A DNA stretch of 64,000 nucleotides from Adiantum capillus-veneris (taxonomy: Eukaryota > Streptophyta > Polypodiopsida > Polypodiales > Pteridaceae). The notes under the pieces are model-generated. The model had not been told where the DNA came from. It searched no databases and saw nothing but the letters and a program-made list of their open reading frames with translations. Of this stretch, positions 55,501 through 64,000 are shown one piece after another; the first letter of the stretch is position 1, and every line of letters begins with the position of its first letter. A program made the translations under genes and the position numbers. The DNA is taken from the NCBI GenBank assembly GCA_014529385.2, contig CM043953.1, forward strand, positions 107,886,549-107,950,548, given 5' to 3'.

Positions 55501-57509
55501 GCTTCATAGAAAAGTTCTCACAAATTGCGGGACCATTACATGACCTAACAAAGAAAAGCGTTAGGTATACATGGTCTGCTAAGGAGAACAATGCTTTCGA
55601 AAATCTTAAAGAAAATCTTATCTCTCAACCTGTGCTTACACTACCGGATCTCTCAAAACCATTTGAGGTCCAATGTGATGCTTGTGGTGATTGCCTTGGA
55701 GCTGTTTTGCTCCAAGAAGGGCACGCCATAGGTTATGAGAGTCGAAGGCTCGACCCTATTGAGCAAGCTCTAGGCATATATGAAAAAGAACTCCTTGTAG
55801 TTCTACATGCCTTAGACTCATGGAAACACTATTTATTGGGGACTCCTTTCATTCTGCGAACGGATCACCAAAGTCTTAAGTACTTCATGACGCAGACCAA
55901 GCTCTCCGACAAACAAATGAGGTGGGCAAATTTCCTTTCGCAATTTCATTTTCATATTGCTCACATTGCTGGCAAGCATAATCAAGTAGCCGATGCACTC
56001 TCAAGGCGACCGAGAGTGAATGCGGTTTCCATAGCAACTCACAATGATCTATCTTCAATGATAGATGAGTATGTTATTGATCCCGATTTTAGAGATGTGA
56101 TTTCAGCCCTTGCATTAGGGAAGAAAGAAGAACCATTTACTTTACAAGATGGTTATCTTCTCTATGGCAATAGACTATGCGTTACTAACTCCCTGCGTGA
56201 GAAAGTAATGTATGAATCTCATGCTCCCCCGTATGCGGGGCATAGAGGGATTCAGTCTACCTTAAAGGGAATTGAAACATATTTCTATTGGCCTACCATG
56301 AAAGTGAACATACAAGAGTATGTTTCCAAATGTGTGGTATGTCAAAAGACAAAATTTGATAGAGGGAAGCAACCTGGATTGCTTCAACCCTTGCCAATCC
56401 CTAATTCACCATGGGAGAGCATATCCATGGATTTTATCTTTGGATTGCCTAAGTCTATCCATGGGAATACGGGAATATGGACGATAGTAGACAGGTTCAG
56501 TAAACAAGCTCATTTTATACCTGTCAAAAAGACTATCAAAGCCCATCAAATGGCAACCCTCTTCATTTCACAAATTTTCAAATACCATGGCTTGCCCATG
56601 TTTGTAGTGTCGGATAGAGATCCTAGAATGACCAGTAATTTCTGGAAGGGTCTCTTTGAGAATTTAGGAACAAGGCTAAACTTCTCTTCGGCCTATCATC
56701 CACAAACTGATGGCCAAAGTGAAATAGCTAACCTAACCATTCTCAATCTACTAAAAGCCTATGTAACGGAAGTAGATCAAAGATCCCAATGGGAGAAGTA
56801 CTTACCCTTAGTGGAGTATGCTTACAATAACATTGTACATACTTCCACGGAAAAAGCACCTTTCGAGGTAATTGAGGGAAGATCAAAAAGTCCCTTGCTA
56901 CTTAAGGTACATGGGAAGATCTTCGTTGCGGATGAGTATAGCCGAGACCTACAAGAATCTTTCCAAAAGATTAAGGATGCTATCTCTATCTCACAGCAAA
57001 GGCAAAAGGCTGCTACTGACAAGCACAGAAGAGACCAAGCCTTTAAAGAAAATGATTGGGTGTTGTTAAAGTTTCCCGAGGCTCGATTAAGGCACACAAC
57101 AGGCAAGAATCCTACGGGTCACCAAAAGTACTATGCTAAACTAGCAAAGAGGTACTATGGTCCCTTCCAGATTCTTAGGCCAATCAATGACATGGCCTAT
57201 CAACTTAAGTTGCCCAATCATTGGCTCATACACAATGCTTTTCATGTGAGCCTATTAAAGCCTTACAAAGGAGAGCCACCTCAAGAACCAATTATTGAAG
57301 ACCCACCGGAGATCGAGGACCAAGAGGAGGTGCTGCAGCCCGAGTCCATTCTCCGACATGAAGACAAGGTATTAAGAGGCGGTAAGACTATCTGACGATA
57401 TCTTATTAAGTTTAAGAATTATCCTTTTGAAGATGCTAGATGGATGCAAGACATACAATTAAAGGATAACCTAAACCTCGGCAATGCTTACAATGCTTCC
57501 CAAGAGTAA
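52560..57509 (+). pseudogene. Element I Gag-Pol polyprotein with three nonsense codons
   Basis: The ATG at 52560 gives [18 protein letters not shown] Ser/Arg/Lys-rich segment covers residues about 115-230. The capsid lies at about 255-410 ([15 protein letters not shown]). The zinc knuckle [14 protein letters not shown] is near 481. The protease [11 protein letters not shown] is near 548. The reverse transcriptase (about 755-960) has [35 protein letters not shown] and FFDDTII. RNase H (nt 55660-56000) has QCDACGDCLGAVLLQ and RTDHQSLKYFM. The integrase (56215-57050) has a zinc-binding H..C-x2-C segment, SMDFIFGLP, SDRDPRMTSNFW and TDGQSEIAN. The C-terminal chromodomain (57340-57440) reads ESILRHEDKVLRGGKTI then RYLIKFKNYPFEDARWM. 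Nonsense codons: TAA 55251 (Tyr expected), TAA near 55389 (Gln expected) and TGA 57393 (Arg expected). No frameshift was found. Confidence 0.92.
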
Positions 57510-57865
57510 GCAAATGTACAAAATGTTAAAAATGAACAAATTTTTTTTCTTATAAGACTCTCTTTTTCTTTATTTGTGCACAAAAATGAAGTAGTATGCA
57601 TGCTTAGATCAAGTTTGTGGAGAAGACGTCTCCCAAACACCAAGTAGAGCTTGTCACTCTACTATGGAAGACTGATAGGACTGATGTGCAGACATGCTTG
57701 CGGCAGCCTCAGGCTCTCAAGCGCCAAATGGACTAGTCATCCATTATGGAATGATGTCGTAGGGTAACATAGGGATCCTCTACCCGCTAAGAAAAGGACT
57801 CATGAACATGCTTTATCTTCTCTACACCATAGTCGAGGACGACTATGATTTCAAGAGAGAGGTAA

Positions 57866-59491
57866 TGTCATAATAATCAATATCTAATTCTCCTAAATAA
57901 TTTTCTCATATTAAACTGATCATTTAATGTGGGGAAGGCCAGGGGAGAAAAAGCTAGAATATTGGTTAAGCTAGCAGACCGGCCACAGTAGGGATCCAAA
58001 GGAGGGAAAATAGGGATCCAAAGGGGGGGCCATCTTCAAAAGAGCCATGTGCAACAATGGGCTAAAAAGACCCTAAGGTTCAGCCCGTTAAGACTTCCAA
58101 AATGCTAAGGTTCCAAAATTCAAAGGTTGTGTCCAAAGATCAAACCTAGGGAAAATTGGATGCTTAGTGTGTGTACAAAAGTCTTCTTCAAAGCCTACAA
58201 AGGAGGGGGCGAGCCCATTTAGTAGGGGATGAGAGAGAAAGCCACACACACACAGGCTCCCTTTAGTAGGGGATGAGAGAGAAAGCCACACACACACACA
58301 GGCTCCCTTTACACAAAGGGAATTAGGGACACATGTCGGCTCCCTAGGCCATATGCCCACAAGGTGTGCCCAATTCCTATTGGAAGACCCTTGAAGTGGA
58401 CCAATGAGAATTAAGCTAGAGTAAATCTAGTTTAATTAATTTAAAAACATTTAATAAAAGAAACCAATGAGAATTAAGTCTCCTAGAAGACTATTGGGCA
58501 GTCTCCCAAGGGGTCCAATGAGCATTCAGGAGCCCAATGGCTTGCCTGATTCCTATTGGCCAGGAGGCAAAGGGGTCCAATGAGAGTTTAGTTTAATTAT
58601 TTAATTACCTAAAGCTCTCACAAAAGGAGAAAGGGGGACACATGTCAGAAGGCTATCACTTATGCTGCTTAACACCCATTGGCTTGACTTGGGGAGGTCC
58701 AATGAGGCAAAAGCCAGACCAATTTAGCAGGAAGGGCTCGCCCAAGAGAGAGGGGGGGCTGATTTTTTCTTGGTATTGACACACACACACTCACACTTGA
58801 CCATGTGTGAAGAAAGAATACTCTATCTCCTCCCAAGCTTTAATGGAGAACTCATCACCTACTCCAAGCTTGTGAGATAGAAGCCTACATCAACACTCTC
58901 TTGGCATGTGGATGCAAATCCAACCAAGAGCCAAGCTTCAATGCATGGTCATCTCCTCTACCAAGCTAATTACTAAGCTAAGCTATGCTACATATGAGTG
59001 ATTATGTGAGGAGATGTACATCTTTCTCGTAAGATACTCCTTCTTCCTCTCAATCTACTCTCATACCCTGCTAGCTCTCACCATCTTCGAAGGTGTGTGA
59101 GGTCTTGGGTCTGAGAACGGGGATAATTCAAGTCGTGTTTGTTAAGTGTTTTGCTTAGTGCATGAAGTTTCCATCTTCATTGCACTAGCTAGTCTTGAAG
59201 GAACACAAAGAATTGTATTGTACAATGTCTCTCTTGATGGGAGAAACCATAATACAAAGCCTTTTGGAGGGGGGACCGGCTCCATGAAAATCCGGTCCTC
59301 AACTGTTGTCAATAGCTTAATTTCTCTCTCTTTTGAAAGTATTGTCGATGCTATCTAACTAGGTGTTATGCTTTTTGTTGCTCTCTCCACCAAAGCACTC
59401 TTGTAATTCTCATTAGGAATCTATTCTAATGAAATGCCCACTATGTTCATGCTAATTTCCGCTACACACAAGTTATTAGGCCATTAAAGTT

Positions 59492-59493
<2 letters not shown>
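57866..59493 (+). repeat. Element I 3' LTR
   Basis: The inner end TGTCATAATA is intact. The outer end should read TTACA but reads TTACT and runs into a CT tract. A tandem duplication of about 44 bp containing GATGAGAGAGAAAGCCACAC (around 58224-58300) is absent from the 5' LTR. Confidence 0.9.

Positions 59494-59563
<70 letters not shown>
59494..59563. repeat. (CT)n microsatellite right of element I
   Basis: About 35 uninterrupted CT units directly continue the right LTR. Confidence 0.95.
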
Positions 59564-59566
<3 letters not shown>

Positions 59567-59668
59567 GCTGCTGTGTTGCCATAGCCATTCGGAGGTGACC
59601 TTTTTTCTCTTGAATGCCCAACGCCTTTTGCCTTAGGTCAAATAAGTTGAAACTAGGGAGGGTAGCCA

Positions 59669-59688
59669 CCCCCCCCCCCCCCCCCCCC
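59669..59688. repeat. Poly(C) run of 20
   Basis: An uninterrupted run of 20 C on the plus strand. The complementary G run could form quadruplex structures. Confidence 0.9.
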
Positions 59689-59689
59689 G

Positions 59690-60177
59690 CGCCTTTCATC
59701 CCTTTGACCTTTGTTCTCGACACCACACCAAGTCGCCGTACTAGGTGAGTAGACAATGGAGCATCATAAAATTGAAGGTATGCTGAATTTCTATAAATTC
59801 AAGAAATTCACAACGCATATCGAATAAGCGAGCATTCAAGAAGGTTTATGAGACTTCAAGAGAAGGCTTGCGATTTTCTTCGCTCACCATAGCCAATATA
59901 TTTAAGCAAGTTTCCCAAGGCAGACTGGCTTCAAACGGCAATTAATCAACAATAATGCTTCATTGGCAACAAGCTTGAAGAGAGATTTGTCGGCAATAAC
60001 AGTCATCTAAATTCTCGATTTTGGCATGGAATCAATACAATTTTTTTCGACAACCGTTTGCAAATTGACAAAGTAATTAGCACAACTAATTACTGGCATT
60101 TGCGATGCATATTATGGCTACGATCTTCTTGTGTCAAGGTACTGTTTTTTCTCTTACTAGAAATGCACTTACTCGCC
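59690..60177. other. no gene recognised
   Basis: Probably the leader of the decayed gypsy element that follows. Short pieces such as MEHHKIEGMLNFYKFKKF are readable on the plus strand, but no family was recognised. Confidence 0.35.
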
Positions 60178-60850
60178 ATGGATTCCGACATCAATATGAC
60201 TTTTGATTTCGAGCACCATACGCCGGATCTTCCCAATGATGGCTAGTCGCCAGATACTCTTACGGAGGGTACCCGTGCAACTATGCGAGGAGATGACACT
60301 TACGAATTGCTTGATATTCAGGAATTTCGAGCACTTCAAGCACGCATGTCTTTGATGGAAAATAATTTTGCATCTTTGAATGAAAATGTTAGTAAATTAT
60401 CCACGTTAGTAGTGCAATTCATACAATAGCAAGCTAAGGACTCTGCTCACACACATATGCACGTGCAAGTATTCGATCACGGGCAGGGTCCTCCTGGTCA
60501 AGGACAGGCCCCCTCCAAATTGTCTACAATCTCTCACTCAAAAGTAGGTGGACAATTTGTTGAAAAATAGAAAACTTCCAACTTTTAAGGGAAAGGAAAG
60601 AGAGGGCAATAAGGATACGATGAATATCTTTCTCTGTAAGTGGGAAGGAATTCATGATCTATAACGTACTCCGGATGAAGTCAGGGCACTGCAGAAAAGT
60701 TTGACATTGGAAGGCAAGGCCTCCAAATGGTGGATGTCTCTCAAAGAAAAGAACATCATACCATAGACTTTAACAGCATTTGAGGTTGTATTTAGAAAGG
60801 AATGTCTATCCACGAATGAAGAGGACAAAAATTGGTCGGCTTGGGATAAG
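60178..60850 (+). pseudogene. Decayed gypsy Gag
   Basis: It starts near MDSDINMTFDFEHHTPDLP at 60178 and is read with several in-frame stops. A probable coiled coil (EFRALQARMSLMENNF, ASLNENVSKLSTLVVQF) is followed by PTFKGKEREGNKDTMNIFL, KSLTLEGKASKWWMSLKEK and FRKECLSTNEEDKNWSAW, the Retrotrans_gag capsid pattern. It is related to the relic at 13690-14290. It is cut at 60850 where a copia LTR begins. Confidence 0.7.
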
Positions 60851-61065
60851 TTGCAAGAAAACACACACAGCTTGGAGAAGACGAAGGAAGCTCAAGGCAC
60901 AGAACAGAGAGTATATTACTTAGTGTGCAATGGAAAGATAGATAGCCCTAGAATGAATGGGCGTATATACAATACACATGGGAAAAAACCTCCTAGTGAG
61001 GGAAAAAATACCTTGGTGGTCCTAAGTGTGTTCACACACATTACTACCTCATGTATATGGTAACA
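60851..61065 (-). repeat. Element K 3' LTR, truncated
   Basis: The minus strand starts TGTTACCATATACATGAG and aligns with the element H LTR to TTTTCTTGCAA. The terminal CCCTAATTCCAACA is absent. Confidence 0.85.
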
Positions 61066-61140
61066 AATCCCCCCTGGAGTGATGCGGTGAACGAGAGCTA
61101 GCACATGAGTAAAGGGAAGTGCCATGCCCTGAGGACATAA

Positions 61141-61470
61141 TCAATCCACAAAGGGGAGTAAGCCCAAAACTTTGCGGAAAGCTTCGAACTTCTCACGAGA
61201 CAATGCCTTTGTGAAAAGATCTGTAAGGTTGTCCTTTGTTGGCACATAAACCAAGCTGATCTCTCCTGTTGAGAGCCTCTCCCTGACATAGTGGTAATGC
61301 ACCTCAATTTGATTTGTGCGAGCATGAAAAACTGGGTTCCTCGCAACTACCAATGTGCTCTGATTGTCAGTGTAGATAGTGTTGGCAGTGTCCTATCCCA
61401 CCCAAATCAGCCATAAGGCATCTGAGCCATACACACTCAACCGTAGCTGTGAAGATTGCCTTGTACCTAT
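61141..61470 (-). pseudogene. Element K RNase H, C-terminal part
   Basis: Contains ECVWLRCLMADLGG, IYTDNQSTLVVARNPVFHA, IEVHYHYVRERLSTGEIS and DNLTDLFTKALSREKF. The N-terminal part with the first catalytic residues is deleted. Confidence 0.83.
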
Positions 61471-61472
61471 GT

Positions 61473-62450
61473 AACTTTTCTAACACAAGACAATACCTCC
61501 ATCACACTGCTTAAACTGTATACCCAAGTAATGATGCAACAACCCCAAATCTTTCATCTTGAAAGTAGAATTTGAATCAGCCTTAAATTCAACAATATGT
61601 TTCTCATTTGGTCCAGTGATCAGCAAATCATCTACATAAAGAACCAGAATGAGAAGTACATCACCCTCATGCTTTACATACAATGTGTTTTCTGTCGGAC
61701 TGTTACGAAAGCCTCATTTGACCAAATGAGTGCCAGCCTTCTCATACCAAGCACGAGGAGATTGCTTCAACACATACAAAGCTTTGTTACATTTTCACAC
61801 CTTATCCTGTTATCCTTTCTTGACAAAACCGCAAGGCTGCGTTACATAAACTTCCTCAAATATGTCACCATTCAAGAAATCAGTAACAATGTCTGATTGA
61901 TGTACATTGCAACCAAAATGAGCTTCCAATGCACATAGAAAACACACAGTAATCATACAACAAGTGGGAGCAAAAAGTCTCTTCATAATCTATGCCACTT
62001 TGCTGTGCATAGCCCTTTGCAATAAGTCGAGCCTTATAGCGATCAATCTCACCATTTGGCTTGCGTTTCAACTTGTAAACCCACTTCCTACCAATGACCT
62101 TTTTGCTAGGAGTCAAATCACATAAAGTCCATGTGTCATTTTCTATAAGTGAATCATATTTTGATTGCATGGCAGCCATCCAATTTTTTGAATTATGTGC
62201 TTCATCAAAAGACAGAGGTTCCTCAACATCATGTAAGCTAGACATAGCCAAAGCATAACAATCTGATGCATACGAGAACCTGAACGAGTACGACTAGACA
62301 AAGGTGCATCCAATTTACTATTATGCAATGTATGCACCAACCATTTTGGCATACCTCTAGCCTGCTCATTTTCAGCCCTTTCCTCATCAAGTACATTAGG
62401 TACACCTGCATCAATAATAGGCTGATCTGTAACATTTTCAGAAACCCCAT
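61473..62450 (-). pseudogene. Element K reverse transcriptase
   Basis: KNWMAAMQSKYDSLIENDTW, WVYKLKRKPNGEIDRYKARL and GIDYEETF (62251-61975) are followed, after shifts near 61960-61690, by VLYVDDLLITGPNEKHIVEF and LGLLHHYLGIQFKQCDGGI (61683-61480). It is clearly the same family as element H. The linker before it (about 62450-62260) is readable in pieces. Stops and shifts make it non-functional. Confidence 0.85.
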
Positions 62451-62538
62451 AGGCTGTACATTTGCCTCATTGAAATTTACATTTGAACTTCCATCCCACT
62501 GAAAAGAGGCAACTAAGTGTCATAAATGTCCTATGAGC

Positions 62539-63330
62539 TTACATTATTGTCTCTAGTACATGACAACAAGGGATAAACAGAATCTTCCACAAATACAACA
62601 TCTCATGAAACCAGAATACACTTTTTTTGTGGATGATACAACATGTAGCCTTTGCTTTCAACACTATAACCAACAAAAATACATTTGACAGCTTATCATC
62701 CAATTTTTTGCACTGTGTTTGCTGCACCAAAGCATATGTCAAACAACCAAAAACACGCATGTGCTCAATAGAAGGCTTTCTATCATGCCATGCTTCATAT
62801 GGAGTAATATACTGCAAAGCTTTTGTAGGACACCTGTTTAGTACATAAGTGGCACACATGATGGCCTCAAGCCAAAAAGAATGCGGTAAAGCTTGACTTT
62901 TGACCATACATCGTGCCATTTCCGTAAGTGACCTATTTTTCCTCTCAACAACACCATTTTGATGAGGCGTATAAGGCACTGTACATTGGTGTTTGATCCC
63001 ATGATTAGCCAAAAATGCATTAAATGTATGAGACATATACTCCTCCCCTCGATGAGAATGGAGGGTACCCATAGTACATTTCGAGAAATTTTCAGCCATA
63101 GCCAGAAATTCTTGGAAGCACAAAAATACTTTGGACTTCGCTTTAAGAGGAAATACCCATGCATGCCTGGAGTAATCATCAATGAAAGTTACAAAGTAAA
63201 GTTAATTGTCGAATGATAGAGTTTGCATGGGCCCACAAACACCACTATACACAAGCCCTAACTGGCATGTGTCCCTAACTGAACCATCCTTTGGAAACTT
63301 AGAACGCTGCATCTTACCCAAAATATAGCC
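62539..63330 (-). pseudogene. Element K integrase
   Basis: The longest clean frame is 63123-62539: FNAFLANHGIKHQCTVPYTP, QNGVVERKNRSLTEMARCMV (catalytic Glu) and IEHMRVFGCLTYALV. The Asp of the TDxGGEY motif is replaced: the text reads LHSHRGEEYMSHTF. Upstream, in other frames, VTFIDDYSRHAWVFPLKAK and GVCGPMQTLSFDN are readable up to about 63250, then GYILGKMQ to 63330. This region is missing from element H. Confidence 0.85.
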
Positions 63331-63561
63331 TTCACTAACGTTGGAGAGGGGGAATGGGGATGACACCCGGCACGAACAGAAATGCCACTCTATAGCCCAG
63401 GGTCAACGCAACACCCCAATCCACTCGAAAACACCTTCAAAAGGACAATTGACACCTAATTCGCTTCACCTGCTCAGCTTCCAAGCGTACACGCGCTATC
63501 CACGACCGCAAAATGAGCCAACACCTCACTGCACCTGTCTGTCTTCCTCTACACATACACT

Positions 63562-63619
<58 letters not shown>

Positions 63620-63844
63620 GCAGCCGTTTTTTGACCTAGTAGACAGCAGTCCACTCTTTTGATCATAACTTCTTCATCCGAACTCCGATTTGGGTGATCT
63701 ATAGCCTCAATCGAAGAGCACGAAGTCCTCTACGCATTGATGTAAAGACAGAAATTTTCAGAGTTATGGAAGGCGTTTCTGTAGCAGCATTTTCGAAGTG
63801 AACAGGTTCAACAAAATCGATTCTCATCTCCTATTTTACATACA
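63331..63844 (+). other. Probable leader of another element, with (CT)n tract
   Basis: Copia similarity ends at 63330. A (CT)n microsatellite of about 26 units occupies 63564-63616. The sequence CATCCGAACTCCGATTTGGG near 63677 resembles text common in leaders of plant LTR elements. No gene was found. Confidence 0.4.
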
Positions 63845-64000
63845 ATGTCTTCCGGCACTCGCAAGGGTTCTTCTTCTTCAACAAGGTCCACAACCATTGT
63901 GGAAAATGATCCAAAATCTCCTAAGTGTGGAGATAGCAACACAACCACCCAACCAACGACATCGAAAACCATGATCATGGCGTACTTGGTATCATTGCAA
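63845..64000 (+). CDS. Possible Gag-like frame, N-terminal 52 codons, runs off the window
   Basis: The ATG at 63845 opens MSSGTRKGSSSSTRSTTIVE and stays open to the last base. The N-terminus is Ser/Thr/Arg-rich and low in complexity. Position after a leader-like region and composition suggest the Gag start of an LTR element, but no conserved domain is yet in view. It could equally be a chance frame. Confidence 0.35.
   Translation, partial: MSSGTRKGSSSSTRSTTIVENDPKSPKCGDSNTTTQPTTSKTMIMAYLVSLQ

Larger units (their letters stand above)
50551..59493 (+). mobile_element. Element I: nearly complete chromovirus (Ty3/gypsy with chromodomain)
   Basis: An 8.9-kb element on the plus strand has 1.6-kb LTRs (50551-52142 and 57866-59493) that differ by roughly 15-20 substitutions by eye plus small repeat-length changes. 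A primer site TGGTATCAAAGC (52144-52155) and a polypurine tract (AAGAGAGAGGTAA, 57853-57865) are present. A single gag-pol frame runs 52560-57509, interrupted by only three nonsense codons. The element lies between two CT microsatellites that appear to be halves of one original tract. Confidence 0.92.
60851..63330 (-). mobile_element. Element K: Ty1/copia fragment, sister of element H, truncated at both ends
   Basis: Minus strand. A 3' LTR piece (60851-61065) lacks the last ~14 bases of the family LTR. It is followed by a polypurine tract (61066-61075), RNase H, reverse transcriptase and integrase up to 63330, where copia similarity ends within the pre-integrase region (GYILGKMQ). The 5' LTR, gag and protease are missing. 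An internal deletion of about 460 bp relative to H lies near 61463-61472. Confidence 0.87.

Overview
The window reads as a stretch of a large, repeat-rich land-plant nuclear genome. The evidence is plant-type Ty1/copia and Ty3/gypsy LTR retrotransposons (initiator-Met and Asp tRNA primer sites, a Tat-lineage element with two RNase H domains, a chromodomain element), very long GA/CT and AC microsatellites, and one plant-style calmodulin-like gene with a pyrimidine-patch promoter. The species cannot be fixed from the sequence; a fern, lycophyte or other large-genome plant would fit, but that is a guess. No bacterial operons, CRISPR arrays, rRNA or tRNA genes were seen.

Layout. 1-66: edge of a DEAD-box helicase fragment. 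2299-11149: element A, a Tat-lineage Ty3/gypsy element on the minus strand with 1.1 kb LTRs, broken by stops and a 486-bp insertion. 12.6-14.9 kb: relics of an old gypsy element (primer-site-like end, decayed gag) and two tandem duplications. 15254-34503: element B, a copia element on the minus strand (about 5.5 kb once insertions are removed, target duplication GGTGT). It holds three further elements: C (17270-25068, duplication CATTG), D (26838-27202, a 365-bp miniature element) and E (28029-33580, duplication CCCAG). C is the most notable: near-identical LTRs and an intact 1413-codon gag-protease frame, but no reverse transcriptase, RNase H or integrase. 36112-37987: the only convincing host gene, a calmodulin-like EF-hand protein preceded by a tandemly duplicated promoter-like unit. 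41.4-64 kb: a second retrotransposon cluster. It contains a lone copia LTR (41462-41682), copia element H (42765-50464) fused through a deletion to a chromovirus fragment (44128-48579), a nearly complete chromovirus I (50551-59493) sitting inside a CT microsatellite, a decayed gypsy gag (60178-60850) joined to a truncated copia K (60851-63330), and the first 52 codons of another possible gag-like frame at the right edge.

How the parts relate. Most of the DNA is mobile-element sequence in layers. B is older than C, D and E, which interrupt it. H and K are sister copies of one copia family. The chromovirus fragment in H and element I are sister copies of one gypsy family. D and E share the end of their internal region and LTR organisation. 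C would need proteins supplied in trans. The EF-hand gene is a probable cytosolic calcium sensor and is unrelated to the elements.
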